From Pseudoneurospora amorphoporcata (Eukaryota > Ascomycota > Sordariomycetes > Sordariales > Sordariaceae): a stretch of DNA of 64,000 bases. Positions within the stretch are counted from its first letter, which is position 1; every line of letters starts with the position of its first letter. Location of the stretch: assembly GCA_033297205.1 (NCBI GenBank), contig MU859108.1:62001-126000 (forward strand). Direction: 5' to 3'. Below the pieces are notes generated by a model. That model worked only from the letters and a program-made list of their open reading frames with translations. It was not told the origin of the DNA and ran no database searches. Positions 33,585 to 44,895 of the stretch are shown here, piece after piece. The position numbers and the translations under genes are program-made.

Positions 33585-33848
33585 TCATTGTCCGTTGGCA
33601 GCGGCAGCTTGGAAAACCGAAGTGCTGCTGAATGGTACGACATTGCCGCTGGCATCTGACATGGCCGGTACACTGGCATCAACGTCATGCTGAAGGTCTT
33701 GGCGTCTCACAACTTGAGCTGCCGCTTATGTTAGTGTCGTGAATGATACTTGCCACATCAGCTTAGCTTACTCACCATTGTTGATGCCAGTGGGATAAGT
33801 CATAGCCACAGAGACGAGGGCGAGCACAACAGCAGAGATAAGCTTCAT
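33585..33848 (-). CDS. Small secreted protein, 68 aa, with signal peptide and Kex2-like site
   Basis: Two short exons, 33848-33776 and 33718-33585, around a 57-nt intron (33719-33775) with a GTGAGT donor, CTAAC branch site and CGGCAG acceptor. The first exon gives a textbook secretion signal (MKLISAVVLALVSVAMTYP); the second begins AQVVRRQDLQHD, with an RR dibasic site suited to Kex2 processing, and ends SVFQAAAANGQ. The mature part has no cysteine and is Ser/Ala/Val-rich, so it is not a typical Cys-rich effector or hydrophobin, nor a repeat pheromone precursor. Splice signals, signal peptide and dibasic site fall together in one short frame, which is unlikely by chance. Role unknown; secretion is inference. 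Confidence 0.7.
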
Positions 33849-36200
33849 TGTGAGAGTGGTGCTGATGTTGAAGGGCTAGGAATAAGCGTGTGTTGAGCGA
33901 ATGAATGAGCGTTGAAAAGGTCGTAAAAGTCGGCCGGCGACGATGGCGGAAGAGACTGAAGATCGAAGGGAACGGAGCGGATATCAGACTGAACGAGGGC
34001 GATGAGCAGGATAACAACCAAGCTCGGATTCACTGACGGTCATTGCTAACTACTTGTACTCGTGCCCAGAAACATCTTGGATCCATTATCAAGATCTGCT
34101 TAGTTTGATGGACGATATGCGTTTCAGGATACGATTCATGAACAGCACTGCTTTCGGGTCCAGTTCAAGGTGGTAGCCGAGCGCTTATCCTTCCCCAGAG
34201 TCTTGTTTGAAACGCGTTCTTACCCACGATACCCAAGGCGCCGAATTCCTCTTGGGTTCGGACGAAACCGGACGGGGGATTTAATGCTTTGGCGGTGCAA
34301 GGGACTGAGAAGTTGGACATTACCACGGAAGACAGCTACCTCCTATCTCGACCTTATTCCAAGGGTGAATTCCGGGGAAGCCACACAGGCCAAGAGTATG
34401 GATCTTTTGCATTTTGAACATTTGCAGCGACATCCCAATCCCCAGTATCAACCCAGACCTATAGTCGCAGGAGGCTGAACACGATGTTCTGGAACTCCGG
34501 TCGGTTCAAGTGTTGCATTGGCGGCCCCGAAGCCCCGGTGGCTTGCACATCAAACCGTAACGGGCCTCTTCCGAGGTTTCGTGTTGCAGCCCTGGCTTCC
34601 CCTGTCAGAGCCAAGAACGCCTACAACTACCGAACTGTCATTCCTGTCTGATACTCGTGAAATGTGCCATTTCAGTCGCTAACGGATGAACACCTTGAGA
34701 GCGGATGGGATAAGTGCTTGAGCCGGGCTCTCCTTGGTCGGACCGTGATGCCGATAGGGGAGAGGGTTCTGTAAAGAACCGTGCGATGAACAGCAAAGGA
34801 TGAAATTCCGGAGTCCCAATCCGTCCAGTATCTCCATACTTGGGCCGTGTGCCACACTTGGTAGATACCGGCATATGTCAAGGTAGCACAACAACAGGCG
34901 ACAGTCACTAGTTGACTTTGACATTCAACAGCTTCGGCTCCAGGAGGCTGTCTCGCTGGTTTCGAAGCTCACGTCAATTCCAATCACCGACGTTGTCAGA
35001 ACCACTTGCCAGAGTCTACAGGGCGTTGTCCATATAGCTCCGACAAAGGCCAACGATGCCGACATTCGTACGCCCTTCGTCAAGGTCTGACCGTGACGTT
35101 GTGCTTGTGATCTAGTTGTCCAAGGCCAGAAGAGTCTACGGGCGAACCGAACCCCCAAGAGAGAATCTCTTATCGATAAGGTCCAGATGCCTCTAGAACG
35201 TCGCTGACGGTATGAGCCCAGTCGGGGCCGCCCAGTCTAGGGAGACCTTGATGGCTTGGTGAGATCCAGAGATCCACAGGAAACTGTCAGCTCTACCCGA
35301 CACTATGCAAGGTCACTGCCGAGGTGACACTAACATGTTTCTATGCCTCAAACCTCTGAATGGATGACCTGAAATGGCTATCATTGTCTTACCTAAACAG
35401 TTGCGCTTTCTCAAGTATCTCTCTCTCTGTATTCAGAACAATTCTCCAATTCATAATAAACCGGATGAAACCATCTTAAGATGAAAGTAATCAATGCAAC
35501 AAACTGGACCGAAAAGTCAGGTGGAAGTCCATTGTGGTTGCAAGGACGGGGAGTCGAAAGAGGGGTTCCGTTGTTAGTGAATCATCAGCAGCAACCCTCT
35601 CCACCCCTGCTCTGCTGTGTTGTTCCACTGCCACAACCCTGGATTGGCCATGGTCATTGACTTCCCGTCGAGTTTACCCCTCGCTGTCGACGCCGTTCTT
35701 CCTTCCGTTTGTGCTTAGAAACCATGACCCGGAAAACGATTCAAGAATGGTGACCACACCATTTCCCGTCCTGACTGGCGGTCATCCTTGGCCTGGAAAC
35801 CGGATGGATGATTCAGCCGCGGCTCCATCCGCCTGATTGCCGCTCGTGCTGATGATGGCTGACGACTCGCTGTGGACGGAAGCACACTGTAGCCAACTGC
35901 ACAGATTGGATTCATTCCACTTACAGCCAGCTTGAAGTTCCTGTCGTCCCCCACCCCCCCGCACGTCGTAACCGGGCCTCTTCTCATTTTCTCTTGTCGC
36001 ATTCCTTTCGAAGAGTGTGGTCCTCCTTTTAAATGTGAATATCTTCAGTATTCAGAACCAGGAACGTACAACTAATAAGCAGTCGCTGCCTGCTCTACCG
36101 TCGTCAACCTTCCTACTACTATCACAGCTTCTCTGACGCCGTCAAGACGTTGTACAGTCGCCTTCTCGCCAAGAAACGCACCCCTCTCCCATCTCCAACC
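33849..36200. other. Intergenic
   Basis: About 2.3 kb between the divergent small secreted protein and AMMECR1 genes. Several overlapping short frames at 34,638-34,924 and elsewhere have no recognisable content. The region is not clearly RIP-like. Pyrimidine-rich leader from about 36,010 onward belongs to AMMECR1. Confidence 0.45.
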
Positions 36201-37070
36201 ATGGCCACCGTCGAGCACTGTCTCTGCTGCTTCGAAGCACTCGCCGCCTACCATGAGCGTCGCAAGCCCATGAGCCTGTCCGAAATCGAAAAGTCATGGG
36301 CCGAGTACATCAACACCATTGACGACGAAGATCCCGACAACAAAGAGGCTACTACTGTCTCCAGTAGCAAAGCCCCCCAGATCCCCGCGCTCCGTAGACT
36401 AGCCGCGGCAGCTTTACCGTCGTCGTCGACCTCATCATCCTCAACCTCCCTTGCCACAAGCAGCAGCACCAGCACAAGCAGCAGCAACACGACCTTCCAA
36501 TCCGGCATCTCCACGCCCGCCACATCCATCACTTCCTCCATCTCTCCCGCACCGCCTACGCAATCCCCCCTGTTCGTAACCTGGAACGTCGTCCATGACT
36601 CGGATGACGATGTCTCCCTCCGCGGCTGCATCGGCACCTTTGAATCGCAACCCTTATCCTCCGGCCTGCCCTCCTACGCCCTAACTTCTGCCCTGCAGGA
36701 CACGCGCTTCCATCCCATCAGTTGGGCAGAGCTTCCTTCTTTGCAAGTAGCCGTAACGCTTTTGACCGACTTTGAGCCCGCGGCCGACGCCATGGACTGG
36801 GAGCTGGGCAAGCATGGGTTGCGCATCAGCTTTGTGTACCGCGGACGCAGGTACGGTGCGACCTACCTGCCGGATGTGGCGCCGGAGCAGGGGTGGACGA
36901 AGGAGGAGACGGTCGTGAGCTTGATGCGCAAGGCTGGGTGGGAAGGGAATAAGTCGAGGTGGAGGGAAGTGGAGTTGAGGGTGGTTAGGTATCAGGGGAA
37001 GAAGGAGAAGTTGGGGTATGAGGAGTATAAGGCTTGGAGAGATTGGGTGGATGGGAAGAGGGGGGAGTGA
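36201..37070 (+). CDS. AMMECR1-domain protein
   Basis: Single exon, 289 aa. The AMMECR1 domain is conserved from archaea to human; its biochemical role is unsettled. The hallmark LRGCIGTF is at 140-147, followed by ALTSALQDTRFHPI, LPSLQVAVTLLTDFE, GKHGLRISFVYRGRRYGATYLPDVAPEQGW and the C-terminal YEEYKAWRDWV. The N-terminal motif HCLCCFEALAAYHER is also typical of fungal members. A Ser/Thr-rich low-complexity insert (about 73-120) separates it from the rest. I start at ATG 36201 (MATVEHC); the frame extends 17 codons upstream only to a TTG. Convergent with the Ras-like gene. Confidence 0.94.
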   Translation: MATVEHCLCCFEALAAYHERRKPMSLSEIEKSWAEYINTIDDEDPDNKEATTVSSSKAPQIPALRRLAAAALPSSSTSSSSTSLATSSSTSTSSSNTTFQSGISTPATSITSSISPAPPTQSPLFVTWNVVHDSDDDVSLRGCIGTFESQPLSSGLPSYALTSALQDTRFHPISWAELPSLQVAVTLLTDFEPAADAMDWELGKHGLRISFVYRGRRYGATYLPDVAPEQGWTKEETVVSLMRKAGWEGNKSRWREVELRVVRYQGKKEKLGYEEYKAWRDWVDGKRGE

Positions 37071-38228
37071 ACGTAAGGAGCAGGTTCATGGAATCGTTGG
37101 GTTACATGGATGGAAGAACTGGTTTGGTCGAGGACTGGAGTTACGGGGTGGATACGGAGTATTGGTGAGCCGAGGTCAGGTTTGGCGTAAGAGGCATAAA
37201 CGGATATGGTGAAGGGAAGGAAGTACGCGCGTGACATATTTTCAAGGAAGAAGAACCCAAGTAGGAACACAGCACAGAAGACCAAGGGAAATCACGAGCG
37301 GCGTGTCAGGAGTCTAGGACATTTTGGGAGAGGTTCATACACCTAGAGAGAGATTTCGGGGCCCATGCAAACAAATGCAAGATGTTGAAGCCGGGTGAGA
37401 CACCACATGGAGTTAAGATAGACAGACATAGCAACAATAGAGGTTGAAACAGACAACAAGACTCCCTGAAAAGCAACTAGCTCAAAGTGGACCCACGGAG
37501 GCAAGAAGCATCACCACCTGTCCCAACTTGGTAGTCAAAAGAGGGTTAGGGTCGAGAAATTGCATTTATCGCTTCATCATTCACACTTCTCAGAGGTAGA
37601 GTCAGTTCTTTAAACTGTTAAAAGATATCAGGTGCATTTCATGGCCCAGTATCTAGTACTAACCACCCCCGTTACTTCAAATAGTATAGGTAGACACTCT
37701 CTCGCTTTCTATCTAATCGCCGCACCTCTACTACGCAATCCAACCACAGTCATCAACGGCCCTTCTTCAGTACAACAGTCTTGATGATGAGCTACTTGTA
37801 ATAGAGCTTCAGCGATCCACGACAAGACAGGCTAAGCGAGACACAGAAAAAGAAAATGTGGGGAGGCAAAGACGTAACTAGAAAACACAATTTCAAAAAC
37901 TGGCAAATAACCTCCTCGTGTGGTATCTTTCCCTTTTTCGAATCGTCTTGCATGCAACAATAAACAAGATAGAAAGAATACATGCCTGCCGACCGACCGA
38001 TAAACTCCTACCCAACGACTCCGAGCCAGCCCTCCCAGTTGATGAATAAAGGATGATCCAGATCCAGCCCAATTCGACCCCCATATCATCAAGTTTTGCC
38101 TAGCAGCGTAGCAGCAATGAACAAAAAGAGAAGCATCTAAAGCCGTGAACTAAGCCAAGTCCGAGTAGCCAACCCGCAACAACCAGAAATCAGTGATCCT
38201 GGTGCTGATGACTCCCCGCCTTGTGGTC
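37071..38228. other. Convergent 3' region (AMMECR1 / Ras-like)
   Basis: 3' UTRs of the two convergent genes. A telomere-like GGGTTAGGG occurs at 37543-37551. No gene seen. Confidence 0.5.
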
Positions 38229-39170
38229 CTACCAGCACTTTAGACTCTTCAAAAACCTGCCTGCCGCCCCTCCCTTCTTCCTTTTACTCCCACCCTTCTC
38301 ATCCAACCCCCCGTCCTTCCCATCCTTGGTAGGCAACGGACTCAACGGCTTCGTCCGCCCCCTACTACTCCCCAGCAACTCATCCGCAGCCTCCTGATCG
38401 ACGCCCGTGATCCCCAACTCGGCCAACCGTCTCTGCTCCACCACCCTCCTCACAATCAGCGCAAACGTCTCCTCGATATTCACTTCCAGGCGCGCACTCG
38501 TCTCCATGAACCCGCAACCCCTAGCTCTCGCCCACTCCAAGCCCGTAGCAGCTGGTACCACGCGGTTCTCCGACAAATCGCACTTGTTTCCCGCCACAAT
38601 CTTCACCGGCGGGATCGCCTTGGCGCCCGACCCTGCTCCCCCGCCCATGTTCGATCCCGTCGCGTAGCGGTTGGACATGCTGCCCGAAATCTGCGCCGGC
38701 GATAACCCCGCTCGCTTTGCGCGCGCCGCGTTATCGGCCCTCGTCTCGGCCTCCATGTCGATCAGGTCGTTGAAATACTGCAGCGCGTCGAGGCTGTCGC
38801 GCGACGTGATGTCGTAGACCATCAAAAAGGCGTCTGCGCCCAAGTTGGACGAGGCCCACATGCCGCGGTACTCTTCCTGGCCCGCTGTGTCGGTCAAGCT
38901 CAAGTGGTAGGTGACGCCGTCGATGCGCCGCGTGATGCTGTAGCTGTCTTCGATTGTTGGATCGTAGTCTTCTGTCCATTGCGAGCGGACGAGACGCAAG
39001 GTGATGGAGGATTTACCGCAGCCGCCGTCGCCGCAGATGGTGATGGAGATGGGGACGGGTGGTTGTTGGGATTGCCGCGTGCCTTGGGTGGGAGAAGAGA
39101 CGGTGCCGGCGGTTTTGGCAGAGCCGGTTGAGGCTGAGTGCCCGTGACTACGGGGGTTTTTGGATGGCAT
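38229..39170 (-). CDS. Ras-family small GTPase with insert and no CaaX box
   Basis: Single exon, 313 aa, much longer than a minimal Ras (about 190). All five G motifs are present: P-loop GDGGCGKSS (47-55), switch I YDPTIEDSY with T72, switch II DTAGQEEY (94-101), NKCD (195-198) and ETSA (223-226), so nucleotide binding and hydrolysis are expected; Gln98 is kept. About 40 N-terminal residues precede the domain and a Gly/Ser/Ala-rich insert (about 142-187) sits between the switch II helix and NKCD. The tail is basic (SKRKKGGAAGRFLKSLKCW) and ends CW, so there is no CaaX prenylation box, although a Cys and basic patch remain. I found no intron that would supply a CaaX. A possible substrate of the RasGAP at 11-14 kb, by inference only. 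Confidence 0.9.
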   Translation of the reverse strand: MPSKNPRSHGHSASTGSAKTAGTVSSPTQGTRQSQQPPVPISITICGDGGCGKSSITLRLVRSQWTEDYDPTIEDSYSITRRIDGVTYHLSLTDTAGQEEYRGMWASSNLGADAFLMVYDITSRDSLDALQYFNDLIDMEAETRADNAARAKRAGLSPAQISGSMSNRYATGSNMGGGAGSGAKAIPPVKIVAGNKCDLSENRVVPAATGLEWARARGCGFMETSARLEVNIEETFALIVRRVVEQRRLAELGITGVDQEAADELLGSSRGRTKPLSPLPTKDGKDGGLDEKGGSKRKKGGAAGRFLKSLKCW

Positions 39171-42100
39171 GTTCTTGGATTTCGGATTGCTTTAGTTTTC
39201 GGTTGGGAACGTACTTGCCCTTGTTTGGCGGTAGTTGGTTGATGTAACTAGCTAGGGAAAAGCCTTTCTAGACTTAGTTCTGTAGGTGATATTCCAGGAA
39301 TAGGATTGGAAAAAAGAGGGGGGGATGTGCCCGTTTTGATATTGCAATTGAATGAGAAGTGGCGAAGCTGGCTTATCCTGAGGTAAGATTTCGAAAGGAG
39401 GGTCGGGAAATAGAAAGATTTGGGTGGGAGGAATCTGAAAGATATTTGATGGCAGACGAGGACAGCTCCCGTACGAGAGGGGTCGCCGGTCGGTTGGGCC
39501 GAGGTGGGTTGCTGCAAGATAAAACAAAGTTTGGGTCGAGCCTAAAAAGGAGGGGTGGGCGCACAGGCAGGGCGATGATCCGGCCTTGTTCCTGATGATG
39601 GCGATGTGATGACAAGGTGGTATCCTCCTTTTTCTCCTTATGTTTTTCACCCCTAGGCGCGAGCGTGTCGTCGCAAGAAAGTTTGGTTCGACGTCACGTT
39701 GGACGGAAAACTAGGAAGAAGCGAGGGAGTGTGGGGCGGAGTCAGGCCGAGCAGCAGACTGCAAAAGGGACTGAAAAAAAAAAGAAGGTTGTTTTTTCTT
39801 AGTTCGATATGCTGCTTGTATGTAGCAACTGCAGTGCGGTGCTGTAGAAGCAAACAACGAGCGAACGAACGAACGAATGAACGAGCAAGCGTGCGGGTGT
39901 TTTAGTCCAGTGTTTCTGGTCGAGTCGATGCGTTGGCTCGCAAGGGAGAAGTGGCGTGGTTGGCCAAGATGTCTTGTGATGATTTTTTTTTTTTTTTTGG
40001 TTTGTTTTCCTTCCCAAAAGAACACCAAAAATGGAGAGCGTTGAATAGTTACTGTATTGGTAGGCAAACCTCCAAAAAAAAAAAAAAAAACGAGTGAGTG
40101 ATGAGGAACAACGAGGGCCAAGGGAAGAAAACCGGTTCAACTCTCAAGATGTAAAAAAAGAGGACGGGAGATGATGAATGGACTCGTAGAGCAAGAGTCC
40201 AGATGGGCCGTATGTTCCTTCCGGGATTCATTGAATTTGATTTGGACCGCTACGTACCCACCTTTCATCTGGATTTGCCCGCAATTGGATGCGCACCGTC
40301 CTGGCCCGGTCTTTCACAGGGGGTGACGTGCATGGGCAGGGCCCCTCCCGGGGAAGAGCCCGCGTGCGTTGAATGCGACGGTCATCAGGGGAAAGGTGCA
40401 ACCTTTTGGGACCTTGTTGCGTTCTCCAGAAAGAAGTGTTTATGATGCTATCTATGATGCACACTGCTACGCTGTAATACCCGGCAGGTTGGAAACAGAA
40501 GAAGCATACGACTAGCAACAAGGGCATGGATGTAATCTCCCTTTCCCTTCCTTCGGCACGATCTTGTCTCTCGTCACCGGATCTGGGGCTTGCCGCCGTG
40601 AACAAGGGAGAGGGATGACATTTCGCCATGGATGATACGATCATCGATAACCGCCCGTTAAGAAGAAGTATAGTGCAACCGCTCGGTTCCTTTCTGTTGC
40701 TGCTTGGAACAAAAAGACAATGAGTCTTGTTCTGCTCAGATGGACAGCAGGGGTGCAAAATGCCCCTTTTTGCTTTTCCAGAAATGATCAGCACATGATA
40801 GGATTGGCCGTGATGGAAAACTCTTTTGTGTAGACTATTTTCCCCGCTAGCCGCGGTTTGTTACAATAATTACCCCTGATAATGCATGTAATCCTGACCA
40901 GAGGTGCGTATGCATTTAGAGGCACATATGCACGAGTACGCACTTGCCAAGACCTCCAGGCCGCACTGACGTGGAAATTTTAGGGGGTTTTAGTGAGTCA
41001 CTACAGGGGTTGAGCGCTAAAAGGAGCCTGGAAAAATGTGCTAGGAAGTGCATATTACACCCAAATAGCGGGCCGATGGGTATGCAATTATGCACTTATG
41101 CACCTTCAGGTATATGCACGAGCAGGGGTAATTAACTGTAGCAACGGGACCGTCCCCAAATGCACGACCGCTCAACCGGCTTGCATGCAGCAGGCGGGTA
41201 TGTACATAGGTACCCAGGTGCCTCCCAGGAGCCGGCCTTGCAGCTGCCCTAAATGGGGAAGCTTCAGCTGTCACGTCAAGAAAAAAACAGAAAAAAAAAA
41301 AAGGAAGAAACAAAGAAACAAAGACCAATTCGGATGACCGGCACCGTGGCCATGCTTTATATAAAACAACAAACGTCTTCTCTAACCTCTACTGACCGCA
41401 CTACAGAGCAAACTAAAAGGGTTATAGGATTGCCTTCATCTTGAAAAAGACAAGTCACATGTCAGAACTGGACAAAAGTTGGGCGAACGGAGTCGAATTG
41501 AGGAGAAGCGGAGATTGGCTGAAATGACATCGATGCGCAAAGCGAGAGCCCCCACAACTTGCCACTGCTGGCCCACTGGTAACCAAGAAAGCCCGCCCGG
41601 GCCCGGGTCTCCCACGTGCGAAAAAGGTCCACACCCCGCCGGTCGCCGGGCGGCCGCAATGCCATTGCCTTCCGTTGTCTTTTACTTGTACTACCCGTGC
41701 CAGCCGCCGTTGCTGGATACCCCAACAACCGGAAGGCTCTGCCTGTCACGGTGAGGTGCCTTGTGAGAAGGGAAATTACGAAGATGGAACTAGACATAAT
41801 GAGCTGGCGTTTTTTTTTTTTTTCCTTCAGTTCGCCAACGAGAAAATGTCAGCAAAACCATCAACAGAGCGGAAAGTCCCAAACGAAGCACTCACTGTAC
41901 TTTGTGCTACAGTTTGTCTTGAATATTTTTTTTTTTTTTTTATTTTATTTTTTTTTTTTCCTTTTCTTTCCATTTTAATTGCTTGTTTGTGAGCAGTGGC
42001 CGCGGGGGGAAAACCAGACCAGCGGGACCGGAACTCATCCCCGCCCTGTGATCCCGTCTGATACCAATCCCATGAAAGCTTTTTGCATTCCAGTTTGCTG

Positions 42101-42727
42101 CTTTCTTCAAAACCACACCACAAACTTTTCTTCTTCTTCACCAACGCTATCGCCGGAATCATCTATTCCAAACCACCCAGACGACGCTCATCACTTTGCT
42201 CAAGAGATTTTACACTACCTTATGACTGATACCAAGATCATGAAATTCCAGAACAACATTGGTCCACGATGAGGCCATATTGCGAAAAAGTCGGGTGCAG
42301 AGCCGATTGGATCCCCACAGCACTCCCATGCTCCGGGGACGGAGGAGGAGTCGGCAGGGACATGAAAATTTCCCAAGGTGCGGTCATGTTGCGGGATTTA
42401 CGGGCTCCGCCTTCCGGGCTGCCCTGCGGCTAAAGGAACGGCTGTCGGGGCGTTGAAGAAGAGTGGATTCGCCGACCTGGACGGTGGACCGGGGAAAGGC
42501 CCAGGCGTGAACCGCGGTTCGGTTCACCGTTCCCTTGTTTACGGCGTATGTGATGGCACGCATGGGGGGGCGCAAAAACTCTGACTCTTCTGTTTTTGCT
42601 TCCTTTCTTTTGCCGTGGATTCTCTCCTTCTCTCTTCCGCGATACCCGGCCAACCCTGTTCTTGATTCTACGTCCTATTTGGATGACAACAGGGCAAACA
42701 AAACACACACGGTGCGCCGGAACAACA
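39171..42727. other. Long intergenic region with simple repeats and TATGCA cluster
   Basis: Divergent promoters of the Ras-like (-) and decarboxylase (+) genes. Contains a (CGAA)n run at about 39,866-39,885, homopolymer A/T tracts at about 39,985-40,000, 40,075-40,090 and 41,811-41,960, and six TATGCA copies at 40909-41118. Short frames are present but none has motifs. No gene supported. Confidence 0.5.
40909..41118 (+). repeat. Cluster of six TATGCA motifs
   Basis: Exact TATGCA at 40909, 40927, 41081, 41089, 41097 and 41113; three are spaced 8 bp apart. Two lie in a longer shared context (ATATGCACGAG). A random 210-bp stretch would hold about 0.05 copies per strand. A binding-site array is possible. 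Confidence 0.75.
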
Positions 42728-44472
42728 ATGAACGGAACTCACAGTACGGACAAGCCTGCGCTGAACAGGGCAGGTGAGGTTGATCGTGTAAGTCCAAGCA
42801 TACAAACTACTAACCCTAACCCGCCTCTTCCCCTCGCACACCCCAGAGGCCCCAGAGCACCCACTCAACCACATCCTTCACCTTCATATAAGGTTAGGAT
42901 ATGTAAACAGACTCTCACTGACTCTATGAAAAGCTCATCGATGCGGTCAAGTCCCTAATCGTCCCCTTCATCCGGGACGCAGACAGCGCCGTCTCATTCC
43001 GAGCTACCGGCCAGCTCCCCCCAGACAACCGCAATGTCCTCGTCGACTCCCTCCGCCCGCAGCAGCTCGTGAAGCAACTCGCCCTATCCCTCCCCCGGGG
43101 TGAGGGTGCAGGTCAGGAAGGTCTACTGCAAACCATCCAGTCCATCCTCTCTCTCTCCGTCAACACCTGGGACCAAGGCTTCATGGACAAGCTGTACGCC
43201 TCCACCAACGCCGTCGGCGTCGTCACCGAGCTCCTCCTCTCCGTCCTCAACACCAACCTGCACGTCTACCAGGTCTCTCCGGCCTTGACCGTGATCGAGA
43301 AGCACACAGCCAAGCAGTTCGCTTCTTTGTTTGGTTTCACCGGCCCCCGCGCTGGGGGAGTCACCTGCCAGGGCGGCAGCGCTTCGAACTTAACCTCCAT
43401 CGTCATCGCCCGTAACGCGCTCTTCCCGCTATCCAAAACCCACGGCAACTGTCACACCGAATGCGGCGCCCCCGGTCCTTTGATCCTCCTCACCAGCGCC
43501 CACGGACATTACTCGGTCGAAAAAGCCGCTGTAACATGCGGTTTCGGCTCTTCATCCGTCTGGACCGTTCCCGTCGATGACCAAGGCCGCATGTCCCCCT
43601 CTGCTCTCCGGGAGCTTGTCCTAAAGGCCAAAGCGGAGGGAAAACACCCCTTTTACGTCAACGCCACGGCCGGCACGACAGTCCTGGGGTCCTACGACCC
43701 CTTTGACGAGATCGCGGATATCTGCGACGAGTTCGGCATGTGGCTGCACATCGACGGGAGCTGGGGCGGGCCGGCGATTTTCAGCGCGAGGCACAAGCAC
43801 AAGATGCAAGGGTCGCACAGGGCGAGGAGCTTGACGGTTAACCCGCATAAGATGCTGAACGTGCCGGTCACGTGCTCGTTTCTGTTGACGGACGACGTCA
43901 AGGTTTTCCATAGGGCGAATACGTTGCCGGCTGGGTACTTGTTCCATGGACCCGCGGCGGGAGACGACGAAGACGAGGAGAAGACGCCAGAAGAGGTGAT
44001 CAATGGGTGCGGAAACGGCAACAGCCCAGACGAGGTCTGGGACCTCGCCGACCTGACGCTCCAGTGCGGTCGCAGAGGCGACGCGCTCAAGCTGGCGCTG
44101 TCGTGGATCTACTACGGCGCCGCCGGGTTCGAGCGCCAGATTGACGGCGCGTTTGAGATGGCCGCGTACTTGGCCAACCTAGTCTCGCAGCGCGAGGACT
44201 TTGTGCTGGTTTCGTCGAACCCGCCGCCTTGTTTGCAGGTGTGCTTCTACTATGCTCCCGGCGGCAAGTTGGCGGATGAGCCGGAGGAGAACACGAGGAG
44301 GACGAGTAAAATGGTGGAGAAGTTGATTGCGAGGGGCTTTATGGTGGATTATGCGCCGGGTGATAAAGGAAGCTTCTTTAGGGTGGTGGTTAATTGCCAG
44401 ACGTTGAGGGGGACCGTGGAGGGGTTAGTTAAGGGGTTGGAAGCTGTTGGGAAGGAGGTTGCGGTGCAATGA
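42728..44472 (+). CDS. PLP-dependent decarboxylase, glutamate decarboxylase/CSAD-like
   Basis: Group II amino-acid decarboxylase, 532 aa. Exon 1 is 42728-42787 (MNGTHSTDKPALNRAGEVDR), exon 2 is 42934-44472. The 146-nt intron (42788-42933) has a GTAAGT donor and acceptor GAAAAG, restoring VDR-LIDAVKSLIVPFI, a typical N-terminal helix. Signatures: NTWDQGFMDKLYASTNAVGV, QGGSASNLTS, SAHGHYSVEKAA (stacking His about 212), HIDGSWGG (Asp about 294, pyridine N) and the Schiff-base NPHKMLNVP (Lys about 326). Fungal relatives are annotated as glutamate decarboxylase or cysteine sulfinate decarboxylase; glutamate to GABA is likely but substrate is not settled by sequence. A charged acidic insert DDEDEEKTPEE near 375 is unusual. 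An alternative upstream acceptor in the intron leads to a stop codon. Confidence 0.93.
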
Positions 44473-44895
44473 GGTGGGAAATCTCAGATCATCATATGCA
44501 CCGCAAGCTCGTTTTGGTCAACGAATTCGAGGTACGGAATACAGATGAAGTTGGATATATCCGCCATCAAATTCAACGGGGATATTCTCAAGCAAGTCTA
44601 AACCATCTGCCAAAATGTTTCGGCCTGTGGCGTTACTTTCAATACGACATACGAAAAAGCACAGGAATTCCATTGCACGGTTGTCCAAGACACGAAGAGA
44701 TAACAAAGTCTTGTTAGACCCAGTCTCATGCTTTGGCCAATCATTTTTCAAACTGATAAAAGGCCTACAAATGGGATAATGTGTTCAAAATTCCCTGGAT
44801 TCCAACAAAAACAAGACAAACCTCAACTCGGAGCATTTGACAAGTTGCGTACACAAATCCTTCCTAATCCACAACCTCCAACGTCCTAAGCAAGC
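44473..44895. other. Convergent 3' region (decarboxylase / THI4)
   Basis: 3' UTRs of two convergent genes; nothing else recognisable. Confidence 0.5.

Noticed and set aside
33849..36200. RIP-mutated transposon relic
   Set aside because: Base composition is not AT-rich, no excess of TpA was obvious, and no terminal repeats or transposase fragments were seen.
43069..43071. GTG as start of the decarboxylase
   Set aside because: Nuclear genes start at ATG, and a spliced first exon at 42728 restores the normal N-terminus.
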